Part shown: piece by piece, positions 1 through 6,322 of the stretch | Layout of the letters: the number at the start of each line of letters is the position of its first letter | Numbering within the stretch: the stretch's first letter is position 1 | Notes under the pieces: generated by a model | What the model was told of the DNA's origin: nothing | Seen by the model: the letters and a program-made list of their open reading frames with translations, nothing else | The model's database searches: none | Assembly (NCBI GenBank): GCA_007116295.1 | Contig: SKIS01000022.1 | Span: 1-11,140 of the forward strand | Direction of reading: 5' to 3' | DNA: 11,140 bases | DNA from: Candidatus Woesearchaeota archaeon | GTDB lineage: Archaea; Nanobdellota; Nanobdellia; Woesearchaeales; 21-14-0-10-32-9 | Position numbers and translations under genes: made by a program

Positions 1-1
1 T

Positions 2-241
2 TGTATAGGAAAAGAAAATCCTATGAGTTTAGTAGTTTTATTAGATGATAAAAAAGCTTCAAAGAAGCTTCATGAAAAAATCTTAAAACATTTTCCTACA
101 AAGCCTAAGGATATAATAACTCATTTCGGGTTAAAAAAACCGGTTGGTTGGAGCTATAGCCAAACCAGCACTTATGGTCACTTTGGAAAACCAAATTTTC
201 CTTGGGAGAAAACGGATAAAAAATCTTTGTTTAAAAAATGA
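2..241 (+). CDS. metK: S-adenosylmethionine synthetase, C-terminal part (5' end outside window)
   Basis: MetK makes S-adenosylmethionine from methionine and ATP in the cytoplasm. The reading frame is open from the first bases, so the gene begins upstream; the internal ATG at 23 is not the start. The visible 79 residues match the C-terminal domain of the bacterial-type enzyme: IGKENPMSL corresponds to the family's IGxAxPxSI strand, followed by a helix, and then the diagnostic ending TSTYGHFGKPNFPWEKTDK. Most archaea instead carry an unrelated-looking archaeal MAT, so a bacterial-type MetK here suggests transfer or a lineage peculiarity (inference). The stop codon overlaps the uvrB start as ATGA, so the two genes are probably cotranscribed and translationally coupled. 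SAM from this enzyme feeds methyltransferases such as the one at 5474-6322. Confidence 0.93.
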   Translation, partial: CIGKENPMSLVVLLDDKKASKKLHEKILKHFPTKPKDIITHFGLKKPVGWSYSQTSTYGHFGKPNFPWEKTDKKSLFKK

Positions 242-2157
242 TGTTTAAATTAAAAAGCGACTTTGGTGTTACTGAGCCGCAAGAAAAAGCTGTGAAGGAG
301 CTGGTAAGTGGCTTAAAAACTAAAGGTAATCAAACCCTTTTAGGAATTACTGGTAGCGGTAAAACTTTTGTTGTTGCAAACGTTATTCAAAGATATAATA
401 TGCCTACTTTAATTCTTGCTCATAATAAGACTTTAGCGGGTCAACTTTTTTCTGAGTTAAAAGAGTTTTTTCCAGAAAACAAAGTTGAGTATTTTATTTC
501 TTATTATGATTATTATCAACCTGAAAGCTATCTTCCCACTACTGATACTTACATAGAAAAAGATGCTAGTATAAATGAGCAAATAGAGATTTATAGAAAA
601 AAAGCTATTAATTCTATTTTAACTCGTAAGGATACAATAATTGTTAGTAGTGTTAGTTGCATTTATGGTTTGCCTAATCCTCAAAGCTATAAAGCTATTA
701 GTTTGGAGATTGCTAAAGGCGAGAAGCATTCAAGGAAGAGTATAATAAAAAAGTTTGTGGAGATGCAATATGAAAGAAATGATGATTCTTTAGCTCCTGG
801 AAAGTTTAGAGTTAGAGGAGAGGTTATTGATATAATTCCTAGCTATGAAGAAACTATTACTCGAATAGAGCTTTTTGGTGATGAAGTTGATAAGATAAGT
901 ATTTTGCATAATGTCACTGGTGAAAAATTGGAAGAAGTCAGTGAAAAAATAATTTTTCCTACAAAAGAGTATGTTGTTGAAGAAAAAGTTTTGGAGAAGG
1001 CTATTAGTGCAATAAAGCAAGAGCTTGAAGAGACGTTACCTATGCTTGAAGAGCTGGAGGCTCAAAGGTTGGAAAAAAGAGTTACTTACGATATTGAAAT
1101 GATGGAGGAAGTTGGTTATTGTAGCGGGATAGAGAACTACTCTAGGCATTTTGAGGGAAGGGATGCGGGTACTAGGCCGTATTGTTTACTTGACTATTTC
1201 CCCCAAGACTTCTTATTTGTTATTGATGAAAGCCATCAAACTCTTCCTCAGGTAAGAGCTATGTATAATGGGGATAAATCAAGAAAAGATAATTTAGTTC
1301 AATTTGGTTTTAGACTTCCTTGCGCATATGATAATAGGCCTTTAAAATTTCATGAATTTGAAAGCTTCTTGAATAAAACAGTTTTTGTCAGTGCTACTCC
1401 TGCAGATTACGAAATTCAAAACAGTCATAAAGTCGTTGAGCTTATTTATAGACCTACAGGTCTTTTAGATCCTTTAGTTGATGTTTTCCCTATAAAAAAT
1501 CAGGTTAGAAAGCTCATTGAAGAAATAAAGAAAACTATTTTTGCAGATGGAAGAGTTTTAGTGACAACGCTAACTAAGAGGATGGCTGAGGACTTGACTG
1601 AGTTCTTGGCTCAAGAAGATGTAAAGGTTAGGTATATGCATAGTGAGATAAGCACTTTGGATAGAGCTGAACTTATAAGAAGTCTTAGAGCAAAAGAATA
1701 TGATGTATTAGTGGGCATTAATTTATTAAGGGAAGGTCTTGATTTGCCAGAAGTTAAATTAGTTGCTATTTTGGATGCTGATAAAGAAGGATTTTTGAGA
1801 GATGAAAGAAGTCTTATTCAGACTATGGGTAGAGGTGCGAGAAATAGTGAGGGAAGAGTCATTTTATTTGCAGATAAAATAACTAAGAGTATTAAAAACG
1901 CTATGGAGATAACTCAAAATAGGCGGCAAAAGCAAATAGAGTACAATAAAGAAAAAGGCATTGTTCCTAAGACCATTGTTAAAAGCGTTCCTCAAAAAAC
2001 TAGGGAAATAATTGACACTAAACATCTTAGTAAAAAGGATTTGAAGAAAAAAATTAAGGAGTTAGAAGTAGAGATGAGGCTTGCCGCTGATAAAATGGAT
2101 TTTGAAAGAGCCATTACTTTAAGAGATGCTGTTGAGAAACTTAAAGAAAAAGTTTAG
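238..2157 (+). CDS. uvrB: Excinuclease ABC subunit B (UvrB)
   Basis: UvrB is the damage-verifying helicase-like subunit of UvrABC nucleotide excision repair; it is loaded by UvrA and recruits UvrC. The protein is 639 residues, close to the roughly 670 of bacterial UvrB, and looks complete. Visible in order: FKLKSDFG near the N-terminus, Walker A GITGSGKT at 36-43, the damage-probing beta-hairpin region YYDYYQPESY at 89-98, DESH Walker B at 330-333, SATP at 385-388, the motif V/VI region with LLREGLDLPE at 497-506 and QTMGRGARN at 528-536 (the family usually has GRAARN), and a C-terminal UVR helical hairpin at about 604-637 that binds UvrC. The start is ATGATG; either Met is possible. It overlaps metK by 4 nt. 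UvrABC in archaea is generally regarded as acquired from bacteria. uvrA and uvrC are not in this window. Confidence 0.97.
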   Translation: MMFKLKSDFGVTEPQEKAVKELVSGLKTKGNQTLLGITGSGKTFVVANVIQRYNMPTLILAHNKTLAGQLFSELKEFFPENKVEYFISYYDYYQPESYLPTTDTYIEKDASINEQIEIYRKKAINSILTRKDTIIVSSVSCIYGLPNPQSYKAISLEIAKGEKHSRKSIIKKFVEMQYERNDDSLAPGKFRVRGEVIDIIPSYEETITRIELFGDEVDKISILHNVTGEKLEEVSEKIIFPTKEYVVEEKVLEKAISAIKQELEETLPMLEELEAQRLEKRVTYDIEMMEEVGYCSGIENYSRHFEGRDAGTRPYCLLDYFPQDFLFVIDESHQTLPQVRAMYNGDKSRKDNLVQFGFRLPCAYDNRPLKFHEFESFLNKTVFVSATPADYEIQNSHKVVELIYRPTGLLDPLVDVFPIKNQVRKLIEEIKKTIFADGRVLVTTLTKRMAEDLTEFLAQEDVKVRYMHSEISTLDRAELIRSLRAKEYDVLVGINLLREGLDLPEVKLVAILDADKEGFLRDERSLIQTMGRGARNSEGRVILFADKITKSIKNAMEITQNRRQKQIEYNKEKGIVPKTIVKSVPQKTREIIDTKHLSKKDLKKKIKELEVEMRLAADKMDFERAITLRDAVEKLKEKV

Positions 2158-2201
2158 GTTTTTCGGATTTCTTTCAAATAATTTAATAAATAATTTTTTG
2201 T

Positions 2202-2254
2202 CTATTCATTATATAATAAAGAATAGCTTTAAATATAATATAATATAATTATAT
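2202..2254 (+). promoter_or_regulatory. AT-rich promoter/operator region of the AbrB-PIN module
   Basis: The 110-bp gap after uvrB holds several overlapping symmetric elements. CTATTC at 2202-2207 and GAATAG at 2221-2226 form an inverted repeat around the palindrome ATTATATAAT (2208-2217), which could be the TATA box. Three tandem copies of AATAT lie at 2232-2246, and the palindrome ATATAATTATAT lies at 2243-2254, just before the Shine-Dalgarno GGTGAT (2258-2263). A TATA box near 2213 would put the transcription start near 2240, leaving room for the Shine-Dalgarno. Autoregulation by the antitoxin is expected for type II modules, so the palindromes are candidate operators (inference). In such AT-rich DNA some symmetry arises by chance. 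Confidence 0.45.
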
Positions 2255-2267
2255 ATTGGTGATTTGA

Positions 2268-2474
2268 ATGAAAATATTTGAAACTAAACCAAAAGCTTGG
2301 GGGAACTCTTTAGGAGTCACCATACCAAAAGAAATACTCGCTCAAGAAAACTTGACAAAAGAAGACAAAATAAAAGTAGCAATACTAACTAGCAAAGATG
2401 TTAGTCAAGTATTTGGAACTCTAAAAAGAAAAAAGTCTATAGAAGAGGTCATGAAAGAAATTGATCCAAAATAA
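2268..2474 (+). CDS. AbrB/SpoVT-type (swapped-hairpin) antitoxin
   Basis: This 68-residue protein is a probable DNA-binding antitoxin that neutralises the PIN toxin encoded next and represses the operon. The segment KAWGNSLGVTIPKEIL at about 9-24, followed by a DKIKVAIL strand, is the signature of the AbrB/MazE swapped-hairpin fold (WGNSLGVxIPKEI). The C-terminal 20 or so residues (GTLKRKKSIEEVMKEIDPK) would be the toxin-binding tail; the first part resembles the short GTLK.. segment common in antitoxins paired with PIN toxins. The start is supported by GGTGAT at 2258-2263, 4 nt before the ATG. The 3' end overlaps the toxin frame by 14 nt, typical of a coupled pair. Confidence 0.88.
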   Translation: MKIFETKPKAWGNSLGVTIPKEILAQENLTKEDKIKVAILTSKDVSQVFGTLKRKKSIEEVMKEIDPK

Positions 2475-2835
2475 AGTTTTTTTTGCAGATACATATGCAT
2501 TAATAGAAATACTAAATGGCACTCCTTCCTATAAAAAATATGCTCGATGCACACTAATAACCTCCAAATTAAACCTAGCGGAACTACATTACTACTTACT
2601 CAAAAATTATGATGAAAAAACAGCAAATAAATATTTAGATTTCTTTCAAAAGCTTCTTGTTCCTGTCTCCCTTTGGGCAATAAAACTAGGTATGAAGATC
2701 AAACTCAAATATAAAAAACAAAATCTTAGCTACGTAGATGCAATAAGCTACGCATCATCCTTAGAGTACGAAGTTTTATTTTTAACAGGAGATAAGCAAT
2801 TTAAAGAAAAACAAAACGTTGAATTTGTCAAATAA
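2461..2835 (+). CDS. PIN-domain toxin (VapC-like ribonuclease)
   Basis: This 124-residue PIN-domain protein is the probable RNase toxin of the module. The acidic residues expected to hold the catalytic metal are all present: D10 in FADTYALIEIL, E41 in NLAELHYYLL, D93 in LSYVDAISYASS and D111 in FLTGDKQF. The length is usual for single-domain PIN toxins. The start is TTG at 2461: the frame has a stop (TGA at 2452-2454) just upstream and no ATG before D10, so a non-ATG start overlapping the antitoxin is the only reasonable choice, and it makes translation depend on the antitoxin reading frame. The RNA target cannot be told from the sequence. Known relatives cut tRNA or rRNA. Confidence 0.88.
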   Translation: MIQNKVFFADTYALIEILNGTPSYKKYARCTLITSKLNLAELHYYLLKNYDEKTANKYLDFFQKLLVPVSLWAIKLGMKIKLKYKKQNLSYVDAISYASSLEYEVLFLTGDKQFKEKQNVEFVK

Positions 2836-2837
2836 GC

Positions 2838-2847
2838 TTTATATATA
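2838..2847 (+). promoter_or_regulatory. TATA box for the RqcH-like gene
   Basis: TTTATATATA is centred about 26 nt before the ATG at 2869, with no Shine-Dalgarno between them. This is the standard geometry of an archaeal leaderless promoter. Confidence 0.7.
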
Positions 2848-2868
2848 ATCGAGACTTACCTTTCTTTT

Positions 2869-3924
2869 ATGCAAAGAGAGCTCAGTTCATTAGACTTGCA
2901 CTTTTTATGTAAAGAATTAGAAGTAGTTTGGGGCTCAAAAGTTGAAAAAATTTATCAGCTCAAAGAAGATTTCATTTTTAGACTCTATAAGCAAGGAAAA
3001 AAGTATCATTTGAGGCTTAACCCGCAAAGAATACATTTAACATACAAACCATATAGTGGTCCTAGAACTCCTCCTGGCTATTGCACTTTTCTAAGAAAAT
3101 ACGTCCAAAGCTCAACCTTGGTCAAGATTGAACAAAAAGGATTTGACAGAGTATTAGTCTTAACTTTCAGTACTAAAACAGGAGAGTTACAATTAGTCTT
3201 AGAACTTTTTGGACAGGGCAACTTAATTCTTTGTAAAGAAGGACAAATCATGCACCCTTTTTTCAGACAAAAATTCAAAGATAGAAGTATCCAAAGCAAA
3301 CAAGAATATGTTTTACCTAAATTAAAACCAGATATTAGGAAATGGTCTTTAGAAGATTTCCAAAACGGTCTTGGCGATGAAGACATAGGAAGATTCTTAG
3401 CAGTAAACTTGGGCTTTGGAGGGTTTTATAGTGATGAAATAGTGAGCTCTCTTAAAGTCAAGAAATCTACTAGCGTAAAAGAAGTAGGTGCTAAAAAACT
3501 CAAAGAAACCTTAACACAACTATTCGATTTAACTATTAACTGTGTCGGTGATGAAAATAACGTTTATCCTTTTAAGCCTGTGACTATTCAAACCACTAAA
3601 GAATTTCCTTCATTTAGTCATGGCCTAGATGTTTTTTTCAATTTCGAAGTACAAGATCAAACTCAAAAAAAGTCTGAAAAAAAACAAAACAAATTAGATG
3701 TAATGATTGCTGCTCAGCAAAAACGTGTTAAGGGCCTGGAAAAAGACATACAAGAATTTCAAAAAGTAGGAGATAAGATATACGAACATTATGCTGATTT
3801 TCAAAAAGTTTTCTCTGCTTACAAAGAACTTTCTTTAAAAGAATTTGAAGAAGAAATAAAAAAATATCCTGGCTTTATTTCTTTAGATAAAAAAGAAAAA
3901 AAATTGTTGTTAGAAGTCAAATAA
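2869..3924 (+). CDS. rqcH: RqcH/NFACT family protein lacking the NFACT-R domain
   Basis: RqcH/Rqc2 proteins bind stalled large ribosomal subunits and, in bacteria and archaea, direct alanine tailing of the stuck peptide. The N-terminal NFACT-N domain is clear: MQRELSSLDL at the start, PPGYCTFLRKYV at 68-79, the conserved Asp-Arg pair D93-R94 (GFDRVLVL) needed for tRNA recruitment in studied homologues, and EFPSFSHGLDVFF at 245-257. A helix-hairpin-helix-like part lies at about 170-215 (EDIGRFLAVNLGFGGFYSDEI). A coiled-coil arm runs from about 267 to 330, including the family segment VGDKIYEHYADFQKVFSAYKE. The protein then stops at residue 351, whereas usual members have about 550-700 residues and end with a second coiled-coil arm and NFACT-R. 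The other two forward frames after the stop show no NFACT-R-like continuation, so a simple frameshift is unlikely. Its 3' end overlaps the converging lipoprotein gene by 8 bp. Confidence 0.88.
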   Translation: MQRELSSLDLHFLCKELEVVWGSKVEKIYQLKEDFIFRLYKQGKKYHLRLNPQRIHLTYKPYSGPRTPPGYCTFLRKYVQSSTLVKIEQKGFDRVLVLTFSTKTGELQLVLELFGQGNLILCKEGQIMHPFFRQKFKDRSIQSKQEYVLPKLKPDIRKWSLEDFQNGLGDEDIGRFLAVNLGFGGFYSDEIVSSLKVKKSTSVKEVGAKKLKETLTQLFDLTINCVGDENNVYPFKPVTIQTTKEFPSFSHGLDVFFNFEVQDQTQKKSEKKQNKLDVMIAAQQKRVKGLEKDIQEFQKVGDKIYEHYADFQKVFSAYKELSLKEFEEEIKKYPGFISLDKKEKKLLLEVK

Positions 3925-4114
3925 TATCTTCTAATACAACGTCATCGTCTTCTTCATCTAAAAACTCATCGTAGTCGTCTTCTTCTTGCTCAGGTAGCTC
4001 TGGCTCGTCTTCCAAATCTATATCGTTAGGATCTACGTCGATATCTATTTGGGGACTGCATGCTACTATTAGCAATGAAAAAACGGCTAAGATTATTAGT
4101 AGTTTTTTATTCAT
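3917..4114 (-). CDS. Small, extremely acidic lipoprotein
   Basis: This 65-residue protein has a signal peptide (NKK, then a hydrophobic stretch at 5-18) ending in the lipobox-like I-V-A-C with Cys19, so it is probably lipid-anchored on the outer face of the membrane. From Cys19 onward it has 47 residues, 24 of them Asp or Glu, with no Lys, Arg or His; the order is a DIDVD-type repeat followed by DE-rich stretches. It is probably disordered and could bind cations or a basic partner (inference). I recognise no family. It is the second gene of an operon with the Arg-rich secreted protein: only 6 nt separate them, and its Shine-Dalgarno GGTGA (4121-4125) contains that gene's TGA stop. The 3' end overlaps the RqcH-like gene by 8 bp in convergent orientation. 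Confidence 0.8.
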   Translation of the reverse strand: MNKKLLIILAVFSLLIVACSPQIDIDVDPNDIDLEDEPELPEQEEDDYDEFLDEEDDDVVLEDII

Positions 4115-4120
4115 TTAGCA

Positions 4121-5407
4121 TCACCTTCTTATTGTGTCTTGAGTTGTTGGTTCTCTTTGAGGTTCTCTGTCAGTTGTTTGTCGAGTCTCTCTATCTGTTG
4201 TAGTCATCGTTGTGTCAGGTATTTCTAAGATGTGCACAGTTACCTGAGCACTTCCTATATCTCTTCCATCCACTTGAGCTTGTAACTCACATCTGTAAAT
4301 TCCTGCAGGGATTCTTTGATTTGCAGAAGTCACGCCTACTATGTTAGCATTGAAACTCGCAACACTTCCTTCTCTCGTGTTTTGATTGGCTGCTCTGAGA
4401 ACAGGACTTGCAGTTCTTCCATCTTCTGCTAAGCAAGCACTTGCAAAGCTTAAACTCACAGCTCCATCTCCAACAGTGTTCAAAACATTAGCAGTTACTG
4501 GAACGTAGCTTCCAACCATCATTCTAACCTGGTTACTTGATAGCGAAACAGGATTTTCCCTATCAACACTTATAGGAGATATTTGAGGTCTTTCAACAGG
4601 CCTTATACTATCTCTAGTGTCAGGAGTAATTCTATCTCTTTGACCATCTCTTATAGCTTGAGTTCTTTCTCTAGCTTCTTGAGCTATTCTTTCTCTTTCT
4701 GCAAGAACTCTTTCCCTTTCTCTTTGTGCTTGTTCAATAGCTCTTTGTCTTTCTTGCATAGCTTCTCTTCTTTCCCCATCCAACTCAGCTCTTATTCTTT
4801 GAGCGTCTTCTGCTGCTTCAGTTCTTTCTCTAAGCAACTCTCTTGCTCTTTGAGCACTCTCAACATCTTCATCTACTCGGGCATCAACCCCGACTCTTTC
4901 AAGAGTTCTTATAACTCTTTCTCTGTTGTATTCTCTGATGTTTTGAACTATTTGCTGTCTTCTCTCCATTATTTGAGCTCTATCTTCCTCGAAAGCCTGT
5001 GGGCTTCTCAGCTCAGCAATATCTTGAGGGTCTAAAATAGCTTGGGCGCCTTGTCTAAACTCTCGTATGACTTCGTTTGCTAAAGTTCTGATTTGGATGA
5101 ATGTATCCACTCTTTCACCTTGCTCCATAAGACCTAAATTTAACTCAGCTATTCGCTCCCTTAAAATGCCTAACTCTTCAGCTAGTCCCTCTAGCTCGCC
5201 TATCTCTGCTTCAGGATAGTTCTCACTTAAGTAATTGAGCACTCTTTGAGCTCTAAGTTCACTTTGCATTATTGCAACATCTAGTTGCATGAATCTTATC
5301 TCCGCTCCTCTTTCGTTGTCTAAAACTCTTGTTTCTCGCTCTATGTCAGCATTAGCTAAAGCTGGAAGAGAGAGTAATACTAAAAAAATGATAAATATTC
5401 TTTTCAT
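4121..5407 (-). CDS. Secreted lysine-free, Arg-rich coiled-coil and Ig-like protein
   Basis: This 428-residue protein of no recognised family is exported: KRIFIIFLVLLSLPALANA is a Sec signal peptide with likely cleavage after ANA (about residue 21). Next comes a long helical region at about 35-265 that becomes strongly charged (runs of RERER, AERERIAQEARER at 228-258), probably a coiled coil. A proline-containing linker follows, then a beta-rich Ig-like domain at about 285-395 with two cysteines (C325, C373; PAGIYRCELQAQ) placed like an Ig disulfide, and a polar tail with TTDRE repeated twice. The composition is striking: about 60 Arg but a single Lys, in the signal peptide, although neighbouring genes are Lys-rich. 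The ATG at 5407 is chosen because the Shine-Dalgarno GAGGTGGTGA (5414-5423) lies 6 nt before it; a GTG at 5413 would abut it. No transmembrane anchor is visible in the mature part. Confidence 0.85.
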   Translation of the reverse strand: MKRIFIIFLVLLSLPALANADIERETRVLDNERGAEIRFMQLDVAIMQSELRAQRVLNYLSENYPEAEIGELEGLAEELGILRERIAELNLGLMEQGERVDTFIQIRTLANEVIREFRQGAQAILDPQDIAELRSPQAFEEDRAQIMERRQQIVQNIREYNRERVIRTLERVGVDARVDEDVESAQRARELLRERTEAAEDAQRIRAELDGERREAMQERQRAIEQAQRERERVLAERERIAQEARERTQAIRDGQRDRITPDTRDSIRPVERPQISPISVDRENPVSLSSNQVRMMVGSYVPVTANVLNTVGDGAVSLSFASACLAEDGRTASPVLRAANQNTREGSVASFNANIVGVTSANQRIPAGIYRCELQAQVDGRDIGSAQVTVHILEIPDTTMTTTDRETRQTTDREPQREPTTQDTIRR

Positions 5408-5473
5408 TTGCACTCACCACCTCTTGAACCTTTTTAACAATATATAAATATAACGCTTTAAACCCTTTTATCT
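5408..5473. promoter_or_regulatory. Compact divergent promoter
   Basis: These 66 bp drive two genes in opposite directions. For the methyltransferase (+), TATATAAATATA at 5441-5452 is centred about 27 nt before the ATG at 5474, implying a leaderless mRNA. For the secreted-protein operon (-), the same AT block or TTTAAA at 5457-5462 could serve as TATA box; the latter would start transcription near 5433, upstream of the Shine-Dalgarno at 5414-5423. The two directions may therefore compete for the same TBP site. Confidence 0.65.
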
Positions 5474-6322
5474 ATGCATTACGAAGCCCTAGGAGAAAAT
5501 TTTGATGTAAACGAAGTAGTTTTAAAACCTGCTCTAAGAGTCAATACTTTAAAGATTAAAGAAGAAGAATTAGTTTTAAGACTTAGAAAAAAAGGAGTTT
5601 TTTTAGAAAAAATCCCTTTTCTTAAACATGGCTACTTTTATGATGCTCCGTTCAGTTTAGGAAGCACTCCTGAGTACTTATTTGGCTATTATTATTTGCA
5701 AGATCCTGCTTCGCAGTTCGTTGCAGAGGTCTTAAACCCTCAAAAAGAAGTTTTAGATATGTGTGCTAGTCCTGGCAGTAAAACTACTTATTTAGCGCAA
5801 CTAATGAATAACCAGGGAACTATTGTAGCTGTTGATAATAACAGTTTGAGGCTTAAAAGTCTTCAAAATAACTTAGAAAGATGTAGTGTGAGGAACACTA
5901 TTACTATAAATAAAGACGCTAATTACGTTTCAGATATAGGAAAATTTGAGCAAGTACTTTTAGATGCTCCTTGTAGTGGAAACTTTTGCATTAACCCTAA
6001 ATATTTTTCTCAAAGGACTCCTGAAGACATACAAAAAAAAGCAGAGGCTCAAAAAAAATTGTTAAAAGAAGCTTTTAAGGCGTCAACTAAAGAAATTGTT
6101 TATAGTACATGTAGCTTAGAAATCCAAGAAAACGAATTAGTCGTTGAGTGGTTTTTAGAAAATTTTGATGTTGAGCTTGTCGCTATAAAAGGCCCAGGGG
6201 ATAGTGGCGTTGTAGAATATAAAGGCAGGAAGCTTCATAAAGACATAAAAAAAACTATGAGGTTTTGGCCTCACAAGCTCGGAACGCAAGGGTTTTTTGT
6301 TGCTAAATTTCTAAAAAAATGA
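5474..6322 (+). CDS. NOL1/NOP2/Sun-family RNA (cytosine-5) methyltransferase, Trm4-like
   Basis: This SAM-dependent enzyme transfers a methyl group to C5 of cytosine in RNA. At 282 residues it is the size of the compact archaeal Trm4-type tRNA enzymes, without an extra RNA-binding domain. Motifs: RVNTLK at 22-27, the family segment YYYLQDPASQF at 72-82, SAM-binding DMCASPGSKT at 95-104, VAVDNN at 118-123, LLDAPCSGN at 162-170 (C167, the release cysteine) and YSTCSLEIQENE at 210-221 (C213, the attacking cysteine). Both cysteines of the two-Cys mechanism are therefore present. The C-terminal RFWPHKLGTQGFFVAKFLKK is the usual ending. tRNA is the likeliest substrate, judging from size, but an rRNA target cannot be excluded. 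The gene has a leaderless promoter and overlaps the PAP2 gene by 4 nt (ATGA). Confidence 0.93.
   Translation: MHYEALGENFDVNEVVLKPALRVNTLKIKEEELVLRLRKKGVFLEKIPFLKHGYFYDAPFSLGSTPEYLFGYYYLQDPASQFVAEVLNPQKEVLDMCASPGSKTTYLAQLMNNQGTIVAVDNNSLRLKSLQNNLERCSVRNTITINKDANYVSDIGKFEQVLLDAPCSGNFCINPKYFSQRTPEDIQKKAEAQKKLLKEAFKASTKEIVYSTCSLEIQENELVVEWFLENFDVELVAIKGPGDSGVVEYKGRKLHKDIKKTMRFWPHKLGTQGFFVAKFLKK

Noticed and set aside
790..1020. 76-codon frame on the minus strand inside uvrB
   Set aside because: Lies wholly antisense to a well-conserved uvrB and its Phe/Asn/Ser-rich translation is what the complement of Lys/Glu-rich coding gives.
2202..2226. Hairpin terminator for uvrB
   Set aside because: The inverted repeat is AT-only in its core and has no T-run after it; archaeal terminators do not need a hairpin, and the position suits a promoter or operator better.
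3078..3386. 102-codon minus-strand frame inside the RqcH-like gene
   Set aside because: Antisense to the NFACT-N domain, with no promoter, Shine-Dalgarno or recognisable motif.
3925..3990. A frameshift hiding the missing NFACT-R domain
   Set aside because: The other two plus-strand frames after the stop reach stops quickly and encode nothing like NFACT-R; the minus-strand lipoprotein gene occupies this DNA.
4583..5035. 150-codon plus-strand frame rich in Ser and Phe
   Set aside because: It is the complement of the Arg/Glu-rich coiled-coil region (AGA/GAA/GAG codons read backward as TCT/TTC/CTC); the minus-strand gene has a signal peptide and a Shine-Dalgarno.
5408..5413. GTG at 5413 as start of the secreted protein
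   Set aside because: It directly abuts the Shine-Dalgarno with no spacer; the ATG at 5407 has a normal 6-nt spacing and begins the signal peptide equally well.
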